Part shown: one piece after another, positions 1 to 5,659 of the stretch
Layout: the number at the start of each line of letters is the position of its first letter
Numbering within the stretch: position 1 is the stretch's first letter
NCBI GenBank assembly: GCA_002358895.1
Contig: DEPR01000021.1
Location: forward strand, 7,733-17,059
Source: Ruminococcus sp. UBA3387
GTDB taxonomy: Bacteria > Bacillota > Clostridia > Oscillospirales > Ruminococcaceae
Reading direction: 5' to 3'
DNA length: 9,327 nucleotides
Notes under the pieces: generated by a model
The model's input: only the letters and a program-made list of their open reading frames with translations
What the model was told of the DNA's origin: nothing
Databases searched by the model: none
Made by a program: the position numbers and the translations under genes

Positions 1-73
1 GGAAATCGTCACGAAGACGTGTGCCACCCCATAAATAGTCCTTGAAAGCAGGTGATAATTTCATTACAGCCAT
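1..73 (-). CDS. manA: Mannose-6-phosphate isomerase, class I (N-terminal fragment)
   Basis: Only the first 24 codons are inside the window; the gene continues past the left edge. The visible protein begins MAVMKLSPAFKDYLWGGTRL and continues with Arg-Asp-Asp-Phe. The K/S-P-x-F-K-x-x-x-W-G-G-T-x-L pattern is the well-known N-terminus of class I phosphomannose isomerases, zinc enzymes that interconvert mannose-6-phosphate and fructose-6-phosphate in the cytoplasm. The ATG is at 73-71, with a strong Shine-Dalgarno (GGAGGT, minus strand of 82-87) eight bases upstream. A consensus promoter precedes it at 114-142. It is transcribed divergently from the asparagine synthetase-like gene. Identification rests on a short segment, but that segment is highly characteristic. 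Confidence 0.85.
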   Translation of the reverse strand, partial: MAVMKLSPAFKDYLWGGTRLRDDF

Positions 74-113
74 AGTAAATAACCTCCATAATATTATAAA
101 TTCATACTCTATT

Positions 114-142
114 ATTATACCACTACGAGCTATAAAAGTCAA
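114..142 (-). promoter_or_regulatory. Sigma-A promoter of manA
   Basis: Read on the minus strand, a -35 TTGACT (142-137) is followed by a 17-base spacer and a perfect -10 TATAAT (119-114). The -10 is preceded by TGG, which makes it an extended -10 (TGn). Transcription would start near 107, giving a leader of about 30 bases before the manA ATG. The sites are seen directly; activity is inferred. Confidence 0.8.
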
Positions 143-209
143 TGGAAACAGCATAATATTTGCATTAATAATTGACATATAATAAGTTATAACTTTTTGT
201 AAAGATTTA

Positions 210-238
210 TTGACGATTGACGGGAGGTGTGTTATAAT
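210..238 (+). promoter_or_regulatory. Sigma-A promoter of the asparagine synthetase-like gene
   Basis: A -35 TTGACG (210-215), a 17-base spacer and a perfect -10 TATAAT (233-238) with an extended TGT immediately upstream. The start site would be near 245, about 60 bases ahead of the ATG at 306. The -35 lies in a tandem 7-base repeat, ATTGACG twice (209-222), so a second TTGACG sits at 217-222, too close to the -10 to serve with it. I see no riboswitch or T-box fold in the short leader. Confidence 0.8.
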
Positions 239-305
239 AATTAGGTAATTTTATGTGGCTTATAACCATAGAATATTTGTGTAGTTGTTTGAATGAGGTG
301 ATTGT

Positions 306-1844
306 ATGGTACAAGTAAAAGAATACAGAGGTCATATCAGAAACTGGGAAGCACTATGTGATGAACTTGACATAGATAAATCCCTGTCAAGAGAAGAGCG
401 TGAGAAAGAGATTTTGATAAAGGCCTATGAAAAATGGGATAAGAATATGGCTGACCATATGCACGGAATGTTTGCTTTTGCATTGTGGAATGAGGCTGAA
501 CAGAAGCTTTTCTGCCTGAGAGACCATTTCGGCACAAAGCCTTTCTATTACTATCAGACTGCTGACGGTAAGCTTTTGTATGGCACAACAATCCGTGGAA
601 TTATTGAACAGGACGGCTTCAAAAAGGAGCTTAATGAGGAGCTTCTGCAGATTTATATGAGCCTGACTTATACAGCAGGGGAAGATACTTTCTTCAAGGG
701 CTTGAAGAAGCTTTTACCTGGTCGTCATCTTACCTGGCAGAACGGTGAGATTACAATAGAGCGTTACTGGAAGCCTGAGTTCAAGCCTGATGAAACAAAG
801 ACTTTAGATGAGTGGGCTGATGAAATTCACGAAACTGTAAAGCAGATGATGGTTGAGGTTAAGACTGACGATGAAACTGCTGAGTCATTTCTTTCAGGTG
901 GAGTTGATTCATCTTATGTGCTTGCGATGTCGGATGCTGAGATGACAAATTCCTGTGGCTATGACGATGAGCGTTTTGATGAATCAGGTCTTGCAAAGCA
1001 GACTGCTGATATTCTCGGGTGTGGGAACTCAAGATGTCTTGTAACACCTGAAGATTATTTCGGCATTGTGCCATATGTTATGTACAATATGGAACAGCCT
1101 TTGGGCGATGCGTCAGCAATAGCTTTTGCATTGGGTTGTCGAGCAACTGCACAGCATACGAAGCTTTGCTATTCGGGTGAGGGTGCAGACGAGTTTTTTG
1201 GCGGATATAATATGTACAGAAATGCTGAAAGATACGGCGATAATCTCAAGACTTTCTATGTTGGCAACACAAACATTATGAAAGAGGAAGAAAAGCAGAA
1301 AATTCTCAAGCATTACAACCCTGATGTACTTCCGATTAACCTTGTAAAGGGTATTTATGAGGAAAATGAGGGACTTGACCCGTTGTCAAAGATGTCTGAT
1401 GTGGATATTCAGATATGGCTCGAAGGCGACATTTATCTTAACGTTGATAAGATGAGCCACGCAGCAGGTCTTGAAGTAAGAATGCCACTTACAGACAGGC
1501 GAGTATTTGACATTGCTTCAAGAATGCCGTCAAAGTATAAGGTGAACGAGGAGCAGAACAAGGTTGCATTCCGTACAGCAGCATCAAAGGTACTGCCTGA
1601 GGAAATTGCATTCCGTAAGAAGCTGGGCTTTATTGTACCAATCCGCATCTGGCTTGCAGATGAGAGATACAATCAGGACGTTCAGAGATTGTTCAACAGC
1701 GACATAGCAGAAAAATTCTTCAACGTTGACGCAATCCACGCTATCTTTGACGAATACATCGGTGGCAACTCAGACAACTGGAGAAAAATCTGGACTATAT
1801 ATACATTCCTTGTGTGGTATGAGGAGTATTTTGTAAAAAGATAA
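306..1844 (+). CDS. Asparagine synthetase-like protein lacking the glutaminase active site
   Basis: This 512-residue protein resembles AsnB, which makes asparagine from aspartate and ATP with nitrogen from glutamine. The synthetase half looks complete: PP-loop SGGVDSS (197-203), SGEGADEFFGGY (290-301), a VRMPLTD segment and KKLGFIVPIRIWL near the C-terminus. The glutaminase half is badly cut. Family members start MCG with catalytic Cys1 and run to roughly 600 or more residues. Here the protein begins at the strand normally reading NGEIYN, now RGHIRN (8-13). Cys1 and the RGPD motif are absent, and the Asp that normally helps bind glutamine appears to be Glu. An in-frame stop at 294-296 rules out an upstream extension. 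The ATG has GAGGTG five bases upstream (295-300). It may be ammonia-dependent, rely on a partner amidotransferase, or be decaying; the intact frame and strong promoter argue against simple decay. Confidence 0.85.
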   Translation: MVQVKEYRGHIRNWEALCDELDIDKSLSREEREKEILIKAYEKWDKNMADHMHGMFAFALWNEAEQKLFCLRDHFGTKPFYYYQTADGKLLYGTTIRGIIEQDGFKKELNEELLQIYMSLTYTAGEDTFFKGLKKLLPGRHLTWQNGEITIERYWKPEFKPDETKTLDEWADEIHETVKQMMVEVKTDDETAESFLSGGVDSSYVLAMSDAEMTNSCGYDDERFDESGLAKQTADILGCGNSRCLVTPEDYFGIVPYVMYNMEQPLGDASAIAFALGCRATAQHTKLCYSGEGADEFFGGYNMYRNAERYGDNLKTFYVGNTNIMKEEEKQKILKHYNPDVLPINLVKGIYEENEGLDPLSKMSDVDIQIWLEGDIYLNVDKMSHAAGLEVRMPLTDRRVFDIASRMPSKYKVNEEQNKVAFRTAASKVLPEEIAFRKKLGFIVPIRIWLADERYNQDVQRLFNSDIAEKFFNVDAIHAIFDEYIGGNSDNWRKIWTIYTFLVWYEEYFVKR

Positions 1845-1853
1845 ATGAGAAAA

Positions 1854-1883
1854 CACCGTCCTGAAAAGGGCGGTGAATTTTTT
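1854..1883 (+). terminator. Rho-independent terminator after the asparagine synthetase-like gene
   Basis: An 8-bp stem CACCGTCC (1854-1861) pairs with GGGCGGTG (1868-1875), with one T-G wobble, around a six-base loop TGAAAA. A run of six T follows at 1878-1883. It starts ten bases after the stop codon and directly precedes the tRNA promoter, so it insulates the two units. Confidence 0.88.
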
Positions 1884-1894
1884 AAAAAAAGTAT

Positions 1895-1923
1895 TTGACA
1901 ACTTGAGAATAATGTGTTATAAT
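1895..1923 (+). promoter_or_regulatory. Consensus promoter of tRNA-Ser
   Basis: Both hexamers are perfect: TTGACA (1895-1900) and TATAAT (1918-1923), separated by exactly 17 bases, with an extended TGT before the -10. The tRNA 5' end at 1937 lies 13 bases after the -10, so the primary transcript needs only a few bases trimmed by RNase P. This is as strong as a sigma-A promoter looks on paper. Confidence 0.92.
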
Positions 1924-1936
1924 ACAAAAGTTGTTT

Positions 1937-2029
1937 GGAGAAGTCGCCTAGTCCGGTTTATGGCGCACGACTGGAACTCGTGTATGGGTTGATAGCTCAT
2001 CGAGGGTTCGAATCCCTCCTTCTCCGCCA
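1937..2029 (+). tRNA. tRNA-Ser (anticodon GGA)
   Basis: A full class II cloverleaf can be folded by hand. The acceptor GGAGAAG (1937-1943) pairs perfectly with CTTCTCC (2019-2025). The anticodon stem is CACGA/TCGTG (1966-1970, 1978-1982), with loop CTGGAAC and anticodon GGA at 1973-1975, reading UCC and UCU codons. The long variable arm (1983-2001) has a 5-bp stem ATGGG/CTCAT, typical of Ser, Leu and Tyr. The T stem is GAGGG/CCCTC with loop TTCGAAT. G73 (2026) is the serine-type discriminator, and CCA is encoded (2027-2029). It has its own promoter and terminator. Confidence 0.97.
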
Positions 2030-2031
2030 GT

Positions 2032-2061
2032 ACTCCAATGCATCCGCATTGGAGTTTTTTT
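2032..2061 (+). terminator. Rho-independent terminator of tRNA-Ser
   Basis: A perfect 10-bp stem ACTCCAATGC (2032-2041) and GCATTGGAGT (2046-2055) closes a four-base loop ATCC. It is followed by a T run ending at 2061. It begins two bases after the encoded CCA. The next gene's ribosome site starts at 2065, so any transcript of that gene from the tRNA promoter must read through this hairpin. Confidence 0.92.
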
Positions 2062-2079
2062 ATCGAGGGGAGTGGAAAT

Positions 2080-2577
2080 ATGGCAGATTTCAAGTATTTG
2101 AATAAAGTGAATTTTGATGAGTATTCTGAAGAATTGTTCACAATTCTGAATGATAATATGTCTCTGATTATACATTCAAACAACAATTTTGAAGAAGACT
2201 ATAAGCGATGGTACACAGCTGTAGATAAAGGGTTACAGAAAGATAATAGACAGATTGTTTTGATATTTGAAACTGATACAAAACGAATAATCGGTTTTTT
2301 TCAATATTATGTTAAAGATGAAGTGTTTATGATGGAGGAAATACAGATAATACGTGAATTTCAGGGAAAAGATAATATTTTCAGAGATTTGTATGGATTT
2401 CTAATATCAAATATTAATCCGCATATTCAGTACGTTCAGGCTTTTGTTAATAAGAACAATAATAAATCTGTCAGTATTTTAAAAAAACTGGGACTTGAGT
2501 TTCTGCAGGAAGATGAAAATTACTTCAAATTTCAAGGGAAGTATTCTGATTTGTTAAATTGGTATACGAAAAAATAA
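2080..2577 (+). CDS. GNAT-family N-acetyltransferase, substrate unknown
   Basis: The 165-residue protein has the length and order of a GNAT acetyltransferase, an enzyme that moves acetyl from acetyl-CoA to an amine. Residues 60-80 form the expected beta strands (IVLIFETDTKRIIGFFQYYV). The acetyl-CoA loop is REFQGKDNI (92-100), where a second glycine would be usual. The motif-B-like helix is NKNNNKSVSILKKLGLEF (124-141). The start is the ATG at 2080, with GAGGGGAG (2065-2072) seven bases upstream; an in-frame ATG at 2038 lies inside the tRNA terminator and has no ribosome site. The gene is visibly A/T-richer than its neighbours (16 G/C in 60 bases at 2281-2340, against 30 in 60 at 1141-1200 in the asparagine synthetase-like gene), which hints at transfer. 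It has no evident promoter and probably depends on read-through from the tRNA. The substrate cannot be told. Confidence 0.75.
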   Translation: MADFKYLNKVNFDEYSEELFTILNDNMSLIIHSNNNFEEDYKRWYTAVDKGLQKDNRQIVLIFETDTKRIIGFFQYYVKDEVFMMEEIQIIREFQGKDNIFRDLYGFLISNINPHIQYVQAFVNKNNNKSVSILKKLGLEFLQEDENYFKFQGKYSDLLNWYTKK

Positions 2578-2587
2578 AATCAGTATG

Positions 2588-2613
2588 AAAGCCACCGATT
2601 TCGGTGGCTTTTT
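2588..2613 (+). terminator. Terminator between the GNAT gene and the small-protein pair
   Basis: A 10-bp perfect stem AAAGCCACCG (2588-2597) pairs with CGGTGGCTTT (2602-2611) around an ATTT loop, ending in five T (2609-2613). It starts ten bases after the GNAT stop. The minus-strand reading also forms the hairpin and may end the convergent small-gene transcript, though its T run is only three long. Confidence 0.9.
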
Positions 2614-2616
2614 ACA

Positions 2617-2727
2617 TTAATTCCCACCCGGGCCGTCTTGCCTTGGGCGTTTGTCAGCCTTTGACTTCTGATGAGTTGTAACCCACTGATTGTCAATAGC
2701 TGATTTTTTATTCTGTTTTTTTGACAT
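2617..2727 (-). CDS. Hypothetical 36-residue hydrophilic protein
   Basis: A short gene runs from ATG (2727-2725) to TAA (2619-2617). It starts MSKKQNKKSAIDNQWVTTHQ and continues with a Lys/Arg-rich stretch ending in DGPGGN. It has no hydrophobic segment and is strongly basic. Coding status is supported by a near-ideal ribosome site, AAGGAGGG, a few bases before the ATG, by the nine-base gap from the gene above it (the ribosome site overlaps that gene's stop codon), and by a terminator hairpin just downstream. I do not recognise the family with confidence. The pair could be translationally coupled small proteins conserved in Clostridia, but that needs comparison to other genomes. Confidence 0.6.
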   Translation of the reverse strand: MSKKQNKKSAIDNQWVTTHQKSKADKRPRQDGPGGN

Positions 2728-2736
2728 AAGCCCTCC

Positions 2737-2910
2737 TTATGACATCATTGAGGAAAGTCCGTCCATAACTTCGCCGATTGCACTGATAGCCTTACCTGTC
2801 TTTGATTTCAACATCTTCTTGTCGCTTTTGCTGGCACTTGCAATGGCATAAACAATAGCACCTGCTGTAAGCCCAGCTGATACGCCTTTTACGATTGAAC
2901 TTGTTTTCAT
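2737..2910 (-). CDS. Small Ala/Gly-rich protein with one hydrophobic segment (YtxH-like)
   Basis: The 57-residue product begins MKTSSIVKGVSAGLTAGAIV. Residues 7-27 form a small-residue, hydrophobic stretch that could be a short membrane helix. A Lys-rich patch (about 28-41, SKSDKKMLKSKTGK) and an amphipathic tail ending GEVMDGLSSMMS follow. The layout resembles small YtxH-like envelope or stress proteins common in Firmicutes; this is resemblance, not a firm family call. I prefer the ATG at 2910 over the GTG at 2919, because AAAGGG (2924-2919) lies eight bases from the ATG but overlaps the GTG itself. It is the first gene of a two-gene unit with the 36-residue gene. Only a weak promoter candidate exists (TTGAAT and TAAAAA, 17-base spacer, minus strand of 2962-2990). 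Confidence 0.7.
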   Translation of the reverse strand: MKTSSIVKGVSAGLTAGAIVYAIASASKSDKKMLKSKTGKAISAIGEVMDGLSSMMS

Positions 2911-3045
2911 TTTTTTCACCCTTTCTGTTTTATATGAGCAAAATTTCTTTCACTACTATTATTTTTACTTGGACAAGAGATGATATTCAAGGCAGATACT
3001 TCAAAATAATTTTGCATTTTTTATTATTATTCGGGGCTTTTTGTG

Positions 3046-3074
3046 TTTACATACGAAAAAAATTGTGTTATAAT
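3046..3074 (+). promoter_or_regulatory. Sigma-A promoter of the leuC operon
   Basis: A -35 TTTACA (3046-3051), a 17-base spacer and a perfect -10 TATAAT (3069-3074) with extended TGT. Transcription would begin near 3081, leaving about 30 bases of leader. That is too short for a T-box, leader peptide or attenuator, so any leucine control must act on initiation, or is absent. I see no convincing operator palindrome. Confidence 0.85.
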
Positions 3075-3110
3075 ATTTAGGTATATTAATTTATAAAAGG
3101 AGATTTAATT

Positions 3111-4373
3111 ATGGGAATGACAATGACGCAGAAAATTCTTGCAGCCCACGCAGGACTGGAAGAAGTTAAAGCAGGCCAGTTGATTATGGCAAATCTTGAC
3201 CTGGTGTTGGGAAACGACGTTACCTCACCTGTGGCTATCAATGAGTTTAATAAAGCAGGCTTTGACAGCATTTTCGATAAAGAAAAAATCACAATGGTTA
3301 TGGACCACTTTACTCCAAATAAGGATATCAAGGCAGCAGGCCAGTGTAAACAGTGCCGTGAGTTCTGTGGTGCGTATGATATTACACATTACTATGACGT
3401 GGGCGATATGGGTATTGAACACGCACTTCTGCCTGAAAAAGGACTTGTTGCACCTGGCGATTGCGTAATCGGCGCAGACTCACATACTTGTACATACGGT
3501 GCTTTAGGTGCTTTCTCTACAGGTATCGGCTCAACAGATATGTGTGCAGGAATGGCAAAGGGAAAAACCTGGTTTAAAGTGCCACCTGCTATCAAATTCA
3601 ATATTACAGGAAAGCTTCCGAAGTATTCAGCCGCTAAGGACGTTATTCTCCATATCATCGGAATGATTGGCGTTGACGGTGCTTTGTATAAGTCAATGGA
3701 GTTTTCAGGAGAGGGACTTAAAAATCTTACTATGGACGACAGACTTTGTATGGCTAATATGGCTATCGAAGCAGGTGCAAAAAACGGTATCTTTGCAGTT
3801 GACGAGGTAACACTTGAATACATCAAGGACAGAGTAACTAAAGAATATAAGATTTTTGAGGCTGACGAGGACGCAGAGTATGAGGCAGTTTATGACATCA
3901 ACCTTGATGAAATCAAGCCTACTGTCGCATTCCCACATCTTCCTGAAAACGCAAGAACTTTTGATGAAATCGATGATGTTAAGATTGACCAGGTTGTAAT
4001 CGGTTCCTGTACAAACGGCAGAATTGAGGATATGAGATGTGCAGCTGAAATTCTCAAGGGTAAGAGAATTGCTGACCACGTAAGATGTATCGTTATTCCT
4101 GCAACACAGAAAATTTATCTCCAGGCTATGGAAGAAGGCTTGCTTGAAATATTTATTAAGGCAGGTTGTGCAGTTTCAACACCGACTTGTGGACCTTGTC
4201 TTGGAGGACATATGGGAATCCTTGCGAAGGGTGAAAGAGCGGTAGCTACTACAAACAGAAACTTTGTAGGTAGAATGGGACACCCTGAATCCGAGGTTTA
4301 CCTTGCATCACCTTATGTTGCTGCAGCATCAGCCGTAACAGGTAAGATTTCTCAGCCATCAGAGGTTATGTAA
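3111..4373 (+). CDS. leuC: 3-isopropylmalate dehydratase, large subunit
   Basis: LeuC with LeuD isomerises 2-isopropylmalate to 3-isopropylmalate in leucine synthesis, in the cytoplasm. The 420-residue protein belongs to the shorter aconitase-superfamily type (about 420 residues, rather than about 470 in E. coli). Iron-sulfur ligands are present: Cys300 in GSCTNGR, and Cys360 and Cys363 in TCGPCLGG. Also typical are [20 protein letters not shown] and [11 protein letters not shown] near the end. The ATG at 3111 has AAAGGAG (3096-3102) eight bases upstream; further ATGs at 3117 and 3123 are less well placed. It heads an operon with a Dabb gene and leuD. This subgroup also includes homoaconitase and citramalate-type dehydratases, so substrate is inferred. 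leuA and leuB are not in the window. Confidence 0.93.
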   Translation: MGMTMTQKILAAHAGLEEVKAGQLIMANLDLVLGNDVTSPVAINEFNKAGFDSIFDKEKITMVMDHFTPNKDIKAAGQCKQCREFCGAYDITHYYDVGDMGIEHALLPEKGLVAPGDCVIGADSHTCTYGALGAFSTGIGSTDMCAGMAKGKTWFKVPPAIKFNITGKLPKYSAAKDVILHIIGMIGVDGALYKSMEFSGEGLKNLTMDDRLCMANMAIEAGAKNGIFAVDEVTLEYIKDRVTKEYKIFEADEDAEYEAVYDINLDEIKPTVAFPHLPENARTFDEIDDVKIDQVVIGSCTNGRIEDMRCAAEILKGKRIADHVRCIVIPATQKIYLQAMEEGLLEIFIKAGCAVSTPTCGPCLGGHMGILAKGERAVATTNRNFVGRMGHPESEVYLASPYVAAASAVTGKISQPSEVM

Positions 4374-4374
4374 T

Positions 4375-4674
4375 ATGGTTAAGCATATTATTATCTGGAA
4401 TTTCAAGGATGAGCTTTCACAAGAAGAAAGAAAAGAGCTTGCTTTGAAAATAAAGAACGGGCTTGAAAGCCTGAAGGATAAAATTGACGGCATTGTTGAT
4501 ATAAAAGTCTGTACAGATTTTCTTGGTTCATCAAATGGAGATCTGATGCTTGATTCTACTTTTGTTGATGAAAGTGCCTTGAAAGCATATCAGGTAAATC
4601 CTGAGCATCTGAAAGTAGCCGAAATCGTGAGAGCATCGGTTTGCTCAAGAAAATGTGTGGACTTTGAGATTTAG
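4375..4674 (+). CDS. Dabb (stress-responsive A/B barrel) domain protein
   Basis: The 99-residue protein is essentially one Dabb domain, a small dimeric alpha/beta barrel fold. It starts MVKHIIIWNFKDEL, has the central IDGIVDIKVCTDF strand, and the hallmark AYQVNPEHLKVAEIV segment followed by a C-terminal CVDFEI strand. Bacterial Dabb proteins are mostly uncharacterised; plant relatives respond to stress, and one group catalyses polyketide cyclisation. It starts one base after the leuC stop, with AGAGGT (4361-4366) inside the leuC end as ribosome site, so translation is probably coupled. leuD follows 27 bases on. The position between two subunit genes suggests co-expression with the dehydratase, but no role in leucine synthesis is known to me. 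Confidence 0.88.
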   Translation: MVKHIIIWNFKDELSQEERKELALKIKNGLESLKDKIDGIVDIKVCTDFLGSSNGDLMLDSTFVDESALKAYQVNPEHLKVAEIVRASVCSRKCVDFEI

Positions 4675-4701
4675 ACAAATAGTTTGAAAGGATTGATATA
4701 A

Positions 4702-5181
4702 ATGAAAGCAATCGGAAGAGTGCATAAATATGGGGATAACGTGGATACAGACGTTATTATTCCTGCAAGATATCTTAATACAACAGACCATAAGGAACTG
4801 GCTGCACATTGTATGGAGGATATCGACGTTGATTTTGTAAACAAGGTTAAAGACGGAGATATTATGGTTGCTGAAAGCAATTTCGGTTGTGGTTCTTCAA
4901 GAGAACACGCACCAATTGCAATTAAAGCAAGTGGAATTTCCTGTGTTATCGCAAAGACTTTTGCAAGAATTTTCTACAGAAATGCAATCAACATCGGGCT
5001 TCCTATTATTGAGTGTCCTGAAGCTGCTGAAAAAATCAGCGATGGCGATGAAGTTGAAATTGACTTTGACAGTGGCCTTATTACAAACAAAACAAAGAAC
5101 GAAACATATCAGGGAACAGCATTTCCTGAGTTTCTCATTAATATTATCAACAGCAACGGCTTGCTGAATTCATTGAAGTAA
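4702..5181 (+). CDS. leuD: 3-isopropylmalate dehydratase, small subunit
   Basis: The 159-residue protein is the swivel domain partner of LeuC. It shows [15 protein letters not shown] (11-25), the [12 protein letters not shown] motif that helps bind substrate, and the [18 protein letters not shown] segment. Length fits the short archaeal/clostridial LeuD type (about 160 residues) matching the short LeuC. The loop after ARYL reads NTTD (26-29); this loop is known to influence substrate choice among isopropylmalate dehydratase and homoaconitase, but I cannot decide from it alone. The ribosome site AAAGGA (4687-4692) lies nine bases before the ATG. It is the last gene of the leuC operon. Confidence 0.93.
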   Translation: MKAIGRVHKYGDNVDTDVIIPARYLNTTDHKELAAHCMEDIDVDFVNKVKDGDIMVAESNFGCGSSREHAPIAIKASGISCVIAKTFARIFYRNAINIGLPIIECPEAAEKISDGDEVEIDFDSGLITNKTKNETYQGTAFPEFLINIINSNGLLNSLK

Positions 5182-5187
5182 ACAAAA

Positions 5188-5214
5188 AAAGCTGACGTTT
5201 TTAGCGTCGGCTTT
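5188..5214. terminator. Bidirectional terminator between converging operons
   Basis: A 10-bp stem AAAGCTGACG (5188-5197) pairs with CGTCGGCTTT (5205-5214), with one T-G pair, around a seven-base loop. On the minus strand it is followed by seven T (complement of 5184-5190), a strong terminator for the thioesterase operon. On the plus strand the T run is short and interrupted (TTTAATTT), so it is weaker for leuD. It lies six bases after the leuD stop and four bases from the thioesterase stop. Confidence 0.88.
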
Positions 5215-5218
5215 AATT

Positions 5219-5656
5219 TCATTCAAATATATCAACAGCATCATCAAACACCTTGAATATTTCAGGGTGTTCTTTTTTTATCCTTGCAGGTCGCATATTG
5301 TGGTCGGTGAAGCAATGCTCGGTTTTTGCAATAGCTGAAATTTTTCTGCCTGCAGTAACGTTTATAACCTTGTATTCCACCGTAATTTTACAGCCTTTGA
5401 ATTTTGTGATAATGGGCTGAATTTCAAAAATATCGTCAAATTTAACGGGGTATTTGTACTGGCAATCCACAGAAAGAACAGGCATAAACAATCCCTCGGT
5501 CTCAATTCTTTCAAAAGGGAAGCCGATTTCTGCAAGAAAATGAACTCTTGATTCTTCAAGCCAGCGTATGTAATTCGAATGATGCACAATGCCCATATTA
5601 TCCGTTTCGTAGTAATAAGCCTTTCGTGTATATGGCTTTATTTCACCTGATTTCAT
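5219..5656 (-). CDS. Hot-dog fold acyl-CoA thioesterase (4HBT/YbgC-like)
   Basis: The 145-residue protein carries the 4-hydroxybenzoyl-CoA thioesterase signature near its start: YYYETDNMGIVHHSNYIRWL (14-33). Asp19 sits at the usual catalytic Asp position, and the His-Ser-Asn-Tyr segment (26-29) builds the active site. The rest fits the single hot-dog domain (VDCQYKYPVKFDDIFEI, then ISAIAKTEHCFTD). Such enzymes hydrolyse acyl-CoA or acyl-ACP thioesters in the cytoplasm; the acyl group cannot be read from sequence. The ATG lies three bases after the trmB stop, and the ribosome site CAGGAG is inside the end of trmB, so the two are probably translationally coupled. It is the last gene of the five-gene operon. 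No tol-pal genes, the usual partners of ybgC in Gram-negatives, are present. Confidence 0.88.
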   Translation of the reverse strand: MKSGEIKPYTRKAYYYETDNMGIVHHSNYIRWLEESRVHFLAEIGFPFERIETEGLFMPVLSVDCQYKYPVKFDDIFEIQPIITKFKGCKITVEYKVINVTAGRKISAIAKTEHCFTDHNMRPARIKKEHPEIFKVFDDAVDIFE

Positions 5657-5659
5657 TTT

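Noticed and set aside
253..318. Possible 21-codon upstream ORF (ATG TGG CTT ...) overlapping the start of the asparagine synthetase-like gene, reading almost like a relic MCG start if one base were added.
   Set aside because: Its ribosome site would sit at the very 5' end of the mRNA. Adding a base gives a stop within five codons, and only about 25 codons separate it from the conserved region where about 75 are expected. A relic is possible but not supported.
2038..2079. Earlier ATG (2038) as start of the GNAT gene.
   Set aside because: It lies inside the tRNA terminator stem, lacks a ribosome site, and its added residues (MHPHWSFFIE...) are unlike a GNAT start. The ATG at 2080 has GAGGGGAG at the right distance.
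2080..2577. GNAT toxin of a TacT-type toxin-antitoxin pair, tempting because of the adjacent tRNA.
   Set aside because: No ribbon-helix-helix antitoxin gene lies next to it, and its acetyl-CoA motif is too weak to assign to that subgroup.
1937..2740. Integrated element with the tRNA-Ser 3' end as attachment site.
   Set aside because: No integrase gene and no second copy of the tRNA 3' end (TTCGAATCCCTCC) was found downstream within the window.
2911..3110. Riboswitch or T-box ahead of leuC.
   Set aside because: The promoter ends at 3074 and the ATG is at 3111, so the leader is too short. The upstream A/T-rich stretch shows no conserved T-box sequence or stable stem.
3392..4079. Long open frames on the minus strand across leuC (144 and 124 codons).
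   Set aside because: They overlap a gene with unmistakable LeuC motifs, lack ribosome sites and encode no recognisable protein.
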